Source: Triglochin maritima (lineage: Eukaryota > Streptophyta > Magnoliopsida > Alismatales > Juncaginaceae). Taken from it: a stretch of 64,000 nt of DNA. Below the pieces are notes generated by a model that had not been told where the DNA came from, made no database searches, and saw nothing but the letters and a program-made list of their open reading frames with translations. The stretch spans positions 19,498,501 through 19,562,500 of the forward strand of contig OY821770.1 of assembly GCA_963682175.1 (NCBI GenBank). The letters run 5' to 3'. The position numbers and the translations under genes were made by a program. Positions 10,748 to 21,570 of the stretch are shown here, one piece after another. Each line of letters begins with the position of its first letter. Position 1 is the stretch's first letter.

Positions 10748-12340
10748 CACTAGTGAAGAAAAGGCCATATATGTTGGATATACAGGGGTATAGACGTCGG
10801 ATTTTGACGGTCCAAGTACCTGACGTATATTTCCCCATCACCTATTCCTTGTTGTATAGACGTCGGCTATAAACCACCGACGTCTATACAATGTATAGAC
10901 GTCGGCTATATACGACCGACGTCTATTATACGTTCAATTAAACCCAAAAAATACATTACATCCTATATCGGGCATTCTGCACTCACATTAATCAAGCCCA
11001 AGATACCCAAGTGCCAATCTTTTGACAAATAACCAAGAATATCAAAACCAACATGCCCAGGTGCACCAACTCGTTCGCGTTCAGCAGTAAAGGAGTGGTA
11101 GAGTACATCAACCACACCAACAAAAATAAATTCTCCGATGTGGGACTAAACTTTTATGCCCTATAGACGTCGGATATATAGGTTGACCGACGTGTATACT
11201 TAGAGCATGACCTATAGACGTCAGTCATGCTATACATCCGACGTCTATACATTGATATATCAATAATTAATAAAAAAATATGCCCTATAGACGTCGGTCA
11301 TGCTATACATCCGACGTCTATACATGAGTTAATAGTAAAAAAAACGTTGCAACCATTTTGAGCCCAAAATGCCCAAGTGCCCCAAGTGCCAATCTTTTGA
11401 CCATTAAATATATGTATACCTCACTTGCATGTTGTAGTGTGGTACTAAACTCCTATTTAGAAGTAAAGGAGTGGTGGAGTACTTCAACTCCACCAATAAA
11501 AAAATTTCTCTAATGTGGGACTAAACTTCAGCACATGTGACCATACACACACATGTGATAGCTACATTGATGTAACTTTTTTAAATTCACATTATTCTTA
11601 TACAAAATAAATCCACCTAAATTCTTACACACAAAAAACCCAAAAAATTTCATTAATTCTTAAACAAAATAAATCTTAAAAAATTACGTTAATTCTTACA
11701 CGAAATAAATCCCAAAAAACTGATTTATTTCTTATACAAAATAAATCCACATAAATTCTTATACGAAATAAATCCAAAAAAATAAACAAAAAATATTTTC
11801 TTCTTTCAGGAGGTATAGACGTCGGTTATACTAAAAAATCGACATTTATACAAACAGATAGACGTCGAATGTAAAAATTGTTGGATTTCATGTTTAATTA
11901 TACATATATATTTTCGAAATTTTTATGTATAATAAGGATCATCTACAATTTTCTACGATTTATTTCATGCATGTATTGGTTTGTTTCAATAACTAGTTTT
12001 AAAAACTTATTAAAACAAACATGAGTCTACGAAATTCATACCTAGAAGTTCTCTAAAACTTCTTGAAGATTCGGAGACGCTGTGGATGCTTGTTGCTGCG
12101 CCGGATGCCTCCGAGTATTCACCAAACTCTAAACAAGATCGGAGAGAAGGAAGCTAGTCTCTCAATCTCCGATAGGGTTTAGAATCCAATTACTAACCCC
12201 TCTTTAATTCCCTTGAGAAGATGATCTCTTAAGAACTAAAACTAAACTTAAGAATTAAGGAATTTTCGTGGAGAATTATGGAGAGAGAATTTTTTTGCAT
12301 GAGAAAGCAATGAATGAATTTAGGAGGTAATGAGATAAAC

Positions 12341-12353
12341 TTGTATTTATAAG
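12341..12353 (-). promoter_or_regulatory. TATA box of the Copia-A LTR
   Basis: The minus strand reads CTTATAAATACAA, an excellent plant TATA box. The same position is kept in the other copies (about 41938-41950 and 60163-60176). The palindrome array starts about 180 bp upstream in each. Confidence 0.65.
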
Positions 12354-12531
12354 TTCTCTCCAAATTACCTATTCATGTGCAACCTCTTGCCCATGATTTC
12401 ATGCAAAATTCCATCTAACCATCCATTATTTAATAATAAATAATCTTAGCCACAAATTAAATCAATTATGGACCAATTCCATGCATGATCTAATTAATTC
12501 TTAAATTAATTCTGCTGAAAACCGTCTGGAC

Positions 12532-12760
12532 CGGTCGACCGTTTCAAGGTTCGGTCGACCGCTCGAACCAGGTGTCGGTCGACCGTTCAATAACTCGGTC
12601 GACCGTTCGTAACAGGAACTATTCCATCGCAATGTTCGGTCGACCGACCGATCACATTCGGTCGACTGTTCGAACAGATGAAAATTCCCTGTTATCGGTC
12701 GAGACACGTCCGGTCGACCGTGCCCGATCGGTCGACCGTTTACTGCTAACCGGTCGACCG
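12532..12760. promoter_or_regulatory. CGGTCGACCG array, Copia-A solo LTR
   Basis: Eight exact decamers lie within about 230 bp (12532, 12552, 12576, 12596, 12637, 12711, 12729, 12751), plus a TCGGTCGACTG variant. Spacers are 8-64 bp and unlike one another. It sits upstream of the TATA box, in the U3 position expected of an enhancer. Confidence 0.85.
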
Positions 12761-14021
12761 TTGGAGCACTGTTCTGCAGACTTGTCAAATTTCGGTTTAA
12801 CCCCTACAAAATTTGACATTTCGGGATTAGTAGTAAATTCACAACTTATGCAACATATTATCCTATGTAATGATCAATCATTACACCCCATAATATTTAC
12901 ATCACATATGAATTTAATTTAGATTCTAATTACGTTATTAATCACAACATAATTTTGATTTTGCTTGTTCACCCCATGTGTCATATTTTCTACATGAAAC
13001 TCGACACATCTTATGAACTCAAAATCCCATTTCTGGTTTCCCAGTTTTGTGGTATGACCTATGGGAGGATCTAAACTAAGTTGGCAGTGATATTAAGAGC
13101 TTAATATCACAAGCTATAAGCGGTATCTAGCTACACATTATAGCTCCCAATTAGTTAGATGTCTTAATTCCACTCGAACCAAAACCCGATCCATTTAGTG
13201 ATGGAGTGCACCACTTGTGTCCGTCCCTTGCCTCATGATATTAAGAATACACACAAAGTAGTATTGTGTCATCTTTGTATTAGTATTCATTTCTTGATCT
13301 CTTTAAGCTAGTTATAAATATGTGACTTAACTCAAATCACATTGTGCACATTACAACTTTGCTTTATCAAGGGGCCCACTAATATCATCACTCAATTAAG
13401 AGGGGCAATGATAGTCTTTTGACTAACTATCTTCTCCAACAAAAGTTGTACTTAACCAACCAATGCCTTTACACTACACTTATTGATAGTTCAAGACACT
13501 GATCTAATTAAGTATTCCTTAAGTGATCAGATATAAGTCTCATATCAAAGGACCAAAGACACAGTAAAATATTAATGACACAGAAACACATTTCTATAAT
13601 ATTTTACTTATTAGGTCTATTCAGTATACAAAAGTAATATTTTCCTCTTTTGCATACCCGTGTTGTCACTCACTTGTAGACTACAATGATCTATGACTAA
13701 CACGACAATCTTAACCCGGTAATAAATGTCCCATGTTAATTACCATGATTGCGAATCTCTTTTGTTTTATGTAAACCAATATCTTTTAGAGCTCTACGGT
13801 TAAGGACCAAGAGCCTCTTCCTCAACACTTCCAAAAGACGAATAACATAAACAAGGAACAAAATGATTTCTCATTCACTTCATAATAATTGACATTTAAA
13901 AGTAAAACTTTTAGAATACATTCCCTTCAAACATATCCGACGTCTATATCTATAGACGTCGGATGTTTTTACATCTGACGTCTATTTGGTGACGTCTATT
14001 GAGCATTCTGCAGTAGTGATG

Positions 14022-15342
14022 GTGGTCTGAGGTTCAGGAGTCGGATCTGGGTGCCGCAGGTTGATGGACTGAGAGATGACATCATGGAGGAGGCACACCG
14101 AGCGAGATATACCATCCACCCTGGGAGTACGAAGATGTATAAGGACCTGCAGCGGAACTTCTGGCGGAAAGGGCATGAAGAGAGATATCGCGGAGTTCGT
14201 GGGCCGGTGCTTAGTCTGTCAGCAGGTGAAGATTGAGCATCAGCGACCAGCGGGACCGATGCAGTGTATTGAGCTTCCTGAGTGTAAGTAGGAGCACGTG
14301 ACGATGAATTTTGTCACGGGGCTGCCGAAGACGAGGAGATTCCACGACGCGATTTGGGTGATAGTCGATCGACTGACCAAGTCGGCGCACTTCTTAGCGA
14401 TCAGGACCACGTTGCCTCTGGAGGGTCTAGCTAAGTTGTACGTAGAGGAGATAGTCAGATTGCACGGAGTACCAGTGAGCATCATCTCTGATCGAGATCC
14501 CAGGTTTACATCTAGGTTTTGGGGGAGTCTGCAGCAGGCTTTGGGGACACGACTAAGATTCAGTACATCGTTTCACCCGCACATAGATGGTCAGTCAGAG
14601 AGGACGATCCAGACCCTGGAGGATATGCTGAGAGCATGTACTTTGGATTGGTCAGGACACTGGGATGAGCATCTGCCGCTGATAGAGTTCGCCTACAACA
14701 ACAACTACCATTTGAGTATTTGGATGACACCGTACGAGGCCTTGCAGATCACCAGTATGCTAGAGTGATGTGGGTGAGAGGTAGTTAGTGGGGCCAGAGC
14801 TCGTGCAGATGTATGCAGAGAAGGTGGATGTGATCCGGAGGAGATTGGCCACGACACAGAGCAGGCAGAAGAGTTACGCTGATAGACGCAGACGGGCGTT
14901 GAGCTTTGAGGTTGGTGACCATGCGTTCCTAAAGATCTCCCCAGCTCGGGGAGTGATGAGGTTTGGGAAGAAGGGGAAGCTCAGTCCGAGGTACGTCGGG
15001 CCGTTCAAGATCCTAGACCGTGTTGGAGAGGTTGCCTACTGGATTGCATTTCCACCACAGTTTTTCGGTCTTCAGAACGTCTTCCATGTATCGATGTTGA
15101 GGAAGTATGTTGTAGATCCAGCTTACGTGATTGAGATTGCAGTGCCAGAGATCCAGCAGGACTTGTCACTCGAGGAGAGACCAGTTGAGATCGTTGATCG
15201 TATGGATCACCAGCTCAGGAGGCGGACCATTCCGATGGTGAAGGTCCGGTGGCAGCATCACAGTGAGCGCGAGGCCACTTGGGAGATCGAGGAGGAAGTT
15301 CGGAAGCAGTACCCGGAGCTTTTCGGTGAGTTGCTTGTTTGA
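14022..15342 (+). pseudogene. Gypsy-1 integrase with chromodomain-like tail
   Basis: This resumes the pol gene after CACTA-1. The zinc-binding H2C2 region ([11 protein letters not shown], then a frameshift, CLVCQQVK) is followed by the DDE core at 14298-14768. The usual first catalytic Asp context MDFVTGLP reads MNFVTGLP here, so that residue is lost. The second Asp (ISDRDPRF) and the Glu ([11 protein letters not shown]) remain. A stop after 14768 and a short gap precede the C-terminal part (14788-15342), which has SPRYVGPFKIL and a chromodomain-like end (VRWQHHSEREATWE). Such tails direct Tekay-type elements to particular chromatin. Integration activity is not expected. Confidence 0.9.
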
Positions 15343-15375
15343 TTTTGGGACAAAATCCTTTTAAGTTTGGTGGAT

Positions 15376-17519
15376 TGTTAGATCCCTAACCTTGCTTTGC
15401 ACTAATCCCGTGATTAGTGGGTTTTGCATGGGGAAGGGCTCGTGCACAGTGTTGTGCGTGGGGAAGGGGAGGAGAATAGTGATGGGTGATGGGTTAGGGT
15501 GGCTGTGGTGATGGGCTTTAAGAGAAAAATGTTTCTCTCCATCTTTCCTTCCTTTCTCACTTTTCTTTCATTCTCTCACCCTTTCTTCTTCTCTTCCGGA
15601 AACCAAGAGATGTGGAGGTTGCTCCGGCGTGAGGCGCGGAGGTCGGTGTGCGAGGAGGCGCGCGTGCGGTCGCAGATCGGAGGTGGTGCCGCGGTTTCTC
15701 CAGCGGGCGTCGTTGATCACACATTTGAGGTATGTCGGCTTCTAGTTTGGTTTTGTTTCTTCCCCACGTTGAGGGATGTTGTTGGTCGGTCGGGGGAGGT
15801 CGGAGACCTCCCCGGTGACGAGATATGCGTAAATCCTCAGCTGGCGCGAGGTTGAAGACGACCAACGGTCGACCGGGTCCCTTTGGGCGGTTGACCAATG
15901 TAGTGTTTTACCCGATTTTAACCATCACTGGTCGAACGATGCCTTGCGGCGGTCAACCGGTTGTGTATTTGTGCTGGTGAATCGGGGCTTCCTGTTGTGT
16001 TTCGGTCGACCGTCCCTTGTTTTGGGGTCGACCGGAACTTAAGTGTACTTGAGATTTATGCATGTTGTTCGACCGTTTTATGTATATCGTTCGACCGTTA
16101 TATGACGTAGACTATTAGGATGACCCCGGTCGATTTCTGTCGACCAGGACCCCTGAGTCGGTCGACCGAATAGTCTTTGGTGATTTTGACCAACTCCGGA
16201 TTTTGACCTCGTATTCGGTCGACCGGTTATAGACTTCTGTTCGACCATTTGGACTTAAGGGACGCGCAGAATAGTTCGACCATTGTAGACTTTCGGTCGA
16301 CCGATCCTTTTGGGGACGGTCGACTGGTTAGGCTTTTTCGGTCGACCGTTTGTGTACAGAACTGAATTCCTGGTCTTGTGGTCGTGTCAACTCTGTCCAC
16401 GGAAACTTGTGTCCTCGCTTAGAGCGTGAGTCGGGTGGTGACAGCGGGTACGTGCTCGTACCGCCCAGGGACCGACGTGTGGAAGAGTGTGGACACTTGG
16501 GTCGCGCCACCTCTAGATTGGACATGGTGTGACGTGTTGTTGCCTTACTCTCTGATGAGTAGCAGACCTTAGGGATCGTGGATCCCAATGCGTGTGACGC
16601 ATGGCTCGTGGAGCATGATGACCCTGCAGACTACGGTCTGGACCCGTCCGATGTTGTGCCGGACGTATGTTGTACCGCCGATGTTGTGTCGGCGATGCCG
16701 CCGAGGTGGTTGCCGGCGATGATGATGCCGACGATGTTCCGGCTTGTGGTTGTGTCGTCCGATGTTGTGTCGGACGTATGTTGTACCGCCGATGTTGTGT
16801 CAGCGATGTCGCTGATGTTGCCAGCGATGATCCCCGATTGGGCACCTATCCTGGGATGTTGCCCGACCGGGCTACGACTCCGTCGAAGGTGGTGTAGACC
16901 ACGTGGTTATTTGCGCGGAAGTGCGGATGCTCCTCACCGATCCCTTTGGATCGAGTAGTCACGTGTGGGGGGACGAGTCGCGTACTGTCCGTAAGACCGT
17001 ATGTGCCTACGGTAGGTTTCCAAGGGAGACCCGTTGTTGTTGTTGCTGGACTGATGTCCTTGTGAACCCCGTTGAGGGTCGTTGTTGTTGGACTGGGGTC
17101 CCGTTTACCCTGTTGAGGGACTTGATGCATTGCAGATGTGACATGACATGCTTCTAGTATGATAGGTTCATTTACCGTACTATTGCATGCATGTAGGTGA
17201 GCTTGGCATACGGGGTTTCCTAATGGGAAACTCAGGCATCGTTGTTTGATTCATGTTTCAAGACCGTAGTAGGTTCTACCGGGTGGTGACAGCGGGCGCA
17301 CACATTTTGCGGCCAGGATCCTGATCGGACTCTTCGAGGTCGTCGTGATTGCATTACCTGTGTTTTCATTGTACTGTTGTAATCACGTCTTTTGACAAAC
17401 TCTGTTGTATTATTGGTGCACCGGTTGTTGATTTACTTGAGTGACATTCCCGTTGATGAGTTTATGATATTCTCTTGTTAAATTAAACCTGTAAATTTCC
17501 GCTGTTTCGGGATGTTACA
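15376..17519 (+). repeat. 3' LTR of Gypsy-1
   Basis: It begins TGTTAGATCC after AAGTTTGGTGGAT, the likely polypurine tract. It ends GGGATGTTACA at 17519. It repeats the 5' LTR plan: splice-donor-like GAG/GTATGTC at 15730, palindrome array 15866-16348, GATGTTGTG minisatellite about 16645-16830. Scattered substitutions and small indels separate the two LTRs. Confidence 0.92.
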
Positions 17520-18007
17520 GTATATATATGTAGAATTGGTGTGAAACGGGAGAAGGTTTTGGCTGGATAAGGATTTTAGAAGTGGGGGAGTATAGGAGAA
17601 GGTGAGAAGCGTTGGAAGCAGGAGGTGAGGTGTTTGGTGCTGATAAATGCTTGTGGAGGTGTAAGGTTTAAATAGAGAAATCAGCACCCGTTCTTTCAAT
17701 CAACGAATTTCTCCCTCAAACTTATCTTCGATACCTCATTCGGGTGGAGAGGCGTAGGGAGTTCAGTGGAGTCAAATGAGCTGAAAGAAGAAAAGTGGTG
17801 GGCTATTATTCTCGCAATGGAGCACCGGAGGAGTGAAGAAAAGAAAGGAAATAAGATTGTCGAGATCGTGTGGAACTCCGGCAAACGTGAAGAAAAGGTA
17901 TGTCAAGTTCGAATTAATGGCTCACACTAGGTGTGAGAGGGTTTAGGTGGGTCGTCGAAGGTCTGAAACCTCACTAGAGCAAAGTTCAGTTGAGATACAT
18001 GGTAGAA

Positions 18008-18594
18008 CGGTCGACCGATTTGAGTTTCGGTCGACCAAATGAAGTGTAAAGTTAAGAATTATCCCTCACCAGTCGAACGACGCGATTAGCGGTCGACCGA
18101 TTAAATGTGATTTGGGAAGAAGATGTAGACTCTGGTAGTTTTCGGTCGAACGGGTCCCCTTTGTCGTTCGACCGTTTGAAGATAAATAATGTTGGTTTGA
18201 ATTTATACTGTGAGACGGTCGACCAAATTAATGTATTGTTCGACCGTTAACTTAAATAATTAAGTGGATTGTTCGACCGATTATTAAGAATGTTTGACTG
18301 ATTGATGACTAGAAATTCTAGGTTGCCCCTGGTAGATTTCGGTTGAACGGGACCCCTTTGCCACTATACCGTTAAAATGAATATTACAATATGTTTTAAG
18401 TTTTGAAGTGGTCGACCGAACGTGTGATATTGTTCGACCGTTTAAATTATGTTGGTCGACCGATTACGTGATTTTGTCTGACCGTTAAAGTTGTGTGATT
18501 GACCAATTATGTTTATATTATTCAATTAAATTCAGAAGTTTTGGTCGACCGGTGTTACATGTTTGTTCGACTGTTTAAGAAGTTCGGTCGACCG
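18008..18594. promoter_or_regulatory. GGTCGACCG array in solo LTR-2
   Basis: Decamers or near decamers occur at 18008, 18585 and many sites between (GGTCGACCGA, TTCGACCGTT, GGTCGACCAA). It begins about 110 nt after a splice-donor-like AAAAG/GTATGTC, matching the arrangement in Gypsy-1 and Gypsy-2. Confidence 0.75.
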
Positions 18595-18809
18595 ATTATG
18601 TCAAGTGGTTCGACTGTTTATGCTATTATTTCAGTAATATATATTGTTATTATTCAACTATGTAGGGGCGTGGAGAGACTGCCTAGCCTTTATGGCGGTG
18701 GAGTAGATGGACTCCGTGAGGTGAGGTTGTTGCCCAGCCTTGACGGCGGCGGAGTTGACCACCAGGTCATTATTATTCGGTGGATGTTATGTTGATTAAG
18801 TATTCATTT

Positions 18810-18985
18810 ATATGTGGCCGATGATATATTCCGGCAAAGTATGTGGCTGATGATTATTCCAGCAAAGTATGTGGCCGATGATATATTCCGGCAAAGTATG
18901 TGGTTGATGATTATTCCAGCAAAATATGTGGCCGATAATATATTTCGGCAAAGTATGTGGCTGATGATATTTCCAGCCAAGTGAA
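18810..18985 (+). repeat. 28-bp minisatellite in solo LTR-2
   Basis: About six imperfect units of the form AAGTATGTGGCCGATGAT followed by ATTCCGGC. It occupies the same place relative to the palindrome array as the minisatellites in the other gypsy LTRs. Confidence 0.8.
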
Positions 18986-19061
18986 TGTTACGGGTGACCT
19001 TGTAGGGCCCACATTTATTTATAATATGTAGGTTTTCTATCATGTTAAGTAAAGTTATGTT

Positions 19062-19410
19062 CACTAGTGCAGAATAGACTTTACTCGTCGACAAATAGAC
19101 GTCGGCCGTTATAACAGCCGACGTCTAGGAGGGACAGCATAACATAGACGTCGGGTTTTACTAAGACCGACGTCTATGTGGTAATATAGACGTCGGCTAT
19201 TGTATTACCGCGTTTATCCGACGTCTATGGGTTATAGATGTCGACAAATAGAAGTCGGATATGAGAATACCTTGTGAGGCCGACGTTTATAAGGTATAGA
19301 CGTCAACATATAGACGTCGGATGTTATAAATATACGACGTCTATAATCCCTGCATATAGACGTCGGGGTATAGACGTCGGAGATTTATAACATCCGACGT
19401 CTATAGGTCT
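19062..19410 (+). mobile_element. CACTA-1-type element, truncated
   Basis: It starts CACTAGTGCAGAATAG, close to the inverted right end of CACTA-1. Repeated AGACGTCGG and CCGACGTCTA motifs continue to about 19400. I could not find a matching TAGTG end or a clean 3-bp duplication, so the right boundary is approximate. Confidence 0.65.
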
Positions 19411-19838
19411 TAAAGAAAACGAACAGACGTGTTTTCTGTCATTCATTTCAGACAATTATATGTCATGTATACTATCATGTTAAGTTTTATGAATACAATT
19501 ATCATATGCATATAGGCGAATTTCACATACGGGATTTTCTTATGGAAACTCAGGAATAGTTCCGTGTTTATTTTCAGGCGCAGAGCGGCAGTGACTGGGT
19601 GGGGACTGAGGACGAGCACACTGTTACCGGATCCTGCTATCTTATTTTGAGGTTGTTATGATTACATGTGTATAATCTATCTTCTCATTTTGAATGTAAT
19701 CATACTCTTGACAAACTCCTGTATATGGTGCACCTTTGTTATGTTGTGTGATCTGAGTAGCGTCCTCAGGTGTTTGAGTTGATCCATTGTGTTCAAAAAG
19801 TTTAAATTTCCGCTGTGTTTTCGGGACGTTACACTGAT

Positions 19839-20920
19839 ACTCGGTTTCAGAGCTAGATTTGACCACTCTGGTTGCTTCTAGGCCCTCCATGAAATCAAAT
19901 TTGATCCAAGGAATGTATAGAACCTGTAGTTGATCTTCTACACGTTGGGCATCCAGCCCAATACGAATCTGTAAGACATAACAATCAAAGGTTGACTCAT
20001 CTTATAAGAGTTCCTAAATAAGCAATTCCATTAAGATCAAAAGGATCGATATGCTTATAACTAATGATAATGATACACTGCTGATGAATGCATAAACCGG
20101 CAAACATGATGAACTAGCTACATGATTCCTATCAGGCCTAGTCAAGAGTAATTACTGAAGTGCACCAACAAGTTGCCTAAACAATGTAACATCACTTAAT
20201 GCAGTGTTATCCTTAACATACGACTTAACAGGAAGAGGAGTATCTAAATAACTAGCTGAGAGGAGGCCACCTTTCTTGAGAATAGAAGACGCTATAAATG
20301 TTGCTGACAGAGAAACAAATATGAGCCATTCCTTGTAATTTTATGCCAAAGAAGCGATAGATTTCACTAAATGCTTCGTACGAAGGACAGATACAACTAA
20401 GTTGTAAAAAACTATAAGAAAAGTAGGATTATCTCCAGTAATTATACACATATCACCAACATATAAAATCAAGACTAACATTCTTTGAGAGGAGTTATTA
20501 ATAAAGAGAGTGATCAACGTGCTACTTAAAAAACGTGCTCCAATAAAAAACAATTGAACATTTGAAACCATGCCCTTGAGGTCTGTTTGAGGCCATAAAT
20601 GGCCTTGTGTAACCTGCAAACATGAGTGGGATGAATAATTCCTATAGCCTGGGGGTTGAGACATATATATACACCACTTCAGATAATGAGCCATATAAAA
20701 AGCATTTTTCACATAGACCAATTTTTAGAGCAACCAAGACTCAAAACAATCCGTATATAGTTACAAGTTTAATATCAAGAGAAAAGGTCTCGAAGAAACC
20801 CACATCTTTTTTGTTGTTTGTATCATTTAGCGTCCAACCTTACCTTGAGTACTCTATCTAGAGATCCATCAGATTTCAATATACACCCATTTTCACCCTA
20901 TAGTATGTATATACCAAGAC
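19839..20920 (-). pseudogene. Copia-C reverse transcriptase and start of RNase H
   Basis: The degraded minus-strand frames carry Copia RT text: WVYILKSDGSL near 20870, MVYVKNAFYMAHYL and YMSQPPGY near 20700, LYVGDMCIITGD near 20450 (normally LYVDDMIITGDD), then RQLVG-like RNase H sequence near 20170 and SSSETEYQ at the left end. The catalytic YVDD reads YVGD, so the enzyme would be dead even without the frameshifts. The right edge abuts the TR-GAG copy 2 insertion and continues at 23858. The left edge continues at 5234. Confidence 0.8.
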
Positions 20921-20925
20921 TCCCT

Positions 20926-21548
20926 TATTGAGAATTGAACTTAATCCTATGTGACATCCTAGTCACTAGCCACATCACCTATGGAGGGTGAGTCATCTAG
21001 GAATTGATGACTCAACAAGATTGAAGACAAAAGGTTGAAGGAAAGGAAGAGACAAAGAGTCTCTTCATTTCTCTATGATTTTCGTCCTATTTTATGATCC
21101 AATTTAAGTAGAGGTTGTATGATCTTGAATGATCATCTTTATGTAGTTTATGTTATGTTTATGTTTTAGGTTAAGTTGAAGAGTCTTTGTAAGTGCCAAT
21201 ATAAGCACAAGAGTTCTTCATTTGTAAAACAAGTCAAGTGAAGTCAACTAAAGTCAAGTTAAGTGATAAAGAAGAAAGAAAAGATGAGTTTGGTGCAAAT
21301 CTCGTTTTTGCTTATGAGTGTTAAGTAGTGAGTTCTCTTCTTTCATTCGTGTCCACCAATTGAGTAGATCAAAGTATGGATCTAGTGATGACAATAGAAG
21401 GCCCTCAGCATGGAGAACAAGGCGAGCCAAAGCAGCCCACCAGGCGCGACTTCTGAACCGCCAATTAGCGGTCCATGTACGCCTGGTGGAGGGCGTGTTT
21501 CTGGGGTGGCTCGGTCTGGTGCTCCCCGTCTTTCTCCCGTATCTAACA
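20926..21548 (+). repeat. 5' LTR of TR-GAG copy 2
   Basis: It begins TATTGAGAATTG and ends ATCTAACA, immediately before the primer site. It is closely similar to 23209-23852. Confidence 0.9.
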
Positions 21549-21550
21549 TC

Positions 21551-21562
21551 TGGTATCAGAGC
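21551..21562 (+). other. Primer-binding site of TR-GAG copy 2
   Basis: TGGTATCAGAGC lies two bases after the LTR end, complementary to initiator tRNA-Met. Confidence 0.9.
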
Positions 21563-21570
21563 CTCGTCTG

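Larger units (their letters stand above)
11879..13929 (-). repeat. Copia-A solo LTR inside CACTA-1
   Basis: A complete LTR running TGTTGGATTTC (11879) to CCCTTCA (13929), so TG...CA on either strand. Flanks AAAAT and AACAT resemble a 5-bp duplication with one change. Family membership is shown by extended similarity to 41475-43575, which adjoins a Copia pol fragment and a polypurine tract. That fixes the orientation as minus. No internal region remains, so it is a product of LTR-LTR recombination. Confidence 0.9.
10748..14018. mobile_element. CACTA-1, non-autonomous CACTA element
   Basis: Terminal inverted repeats start CACTAGTG (10748) and end CAGTAGTG (14018). The 3-bp target duplication ATG is at 10745-10747 and 14019-14021. 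Removing the element and one ATG restores the Gypsy-1 frame (GVDGGLR, as GFDGGLR in Gypsy-2). Subterminal repeats of about 12 bp (TATAGACGTCGG and its inverse CCGACGTCTATA) crowd both ends (10780-10930, 11160-11330, 11815-11870, 13930-13995). These resemble TNPA-type transposase-binding arrays. No transposase gene is present. Two copies of an internal block with GATGTGGGACTAAAC-like text lie near 11140 and 11510. About 2 kb of its length is a later Copia-A solo LTR. Confidence 0.92.
5431..17519 (+). mobile_element. Gypsy-1: Ty3/gypsy chromovirus (Tekay/Del-like)
   Basis: A long retroelement with LTRs at 5431-7540 and 15376-17519, a tRNA-Met primer site at 7544, and gag, protease, RT, RNase H and integrase in the Ty3/gypsy order (integrase last). 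A chromodomain-like C-terminus ends at 15342. Flanks are GTGTA (5426-5430) and GTATA (17520-17524), a probable target duplication with one mutation. The coding part carries several stops and frameshifts and a CACTA insertion at 10748-14018, so it is inactive. The LTRs differ at scattered sites, implying some age. Confidence 0.92.
5235..19833 (+). mobile_element. Gypsy-type solo LTR (LTR-2), host of Gypsy-1
   Basis: The LTR consists of 5235-5430 and about 17525-19833 (about 2.5 kb), split by Gypsy-1. It begins TGTTAGAACC and ends TCGGGACGTTACA, resembling the Gypsy-1 LTR (TGTTAGATCC...CGGGATGTTACA), so it belongs to a related family. It is flanked by the exact 5-bp duplication CTGAT (5230-5234 and 19834-19838). 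No internal region or second LTR lies between the duplications, so it is a solo LTR. It contains a TATA-like TTTAAATAG near 17668, a splice-donor-like AAAAG/GTATGTC at 17897, a CGGTCGACCG array and a 28-bp minisatellite. Confidence 0.85.

Noticed and set aside
12532..12760. A CRISPR-like array because of regularly recurring short repeats with differing spacers
   Set aside because: The repeat is only 10 bp and palindromic, spacers vary widely in length, and it lies in plant LTRs with no cas genes.
19834..19860. A primer-binding site after LTR-2 (GATACTCGGTTTCAGAGC)
   Set aside because: The first five bases are the CTGAT target duplication, and the rest reads in minus-strand Copia-C RNase H continuous with 5234. 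LTR-2 is therefore solo.
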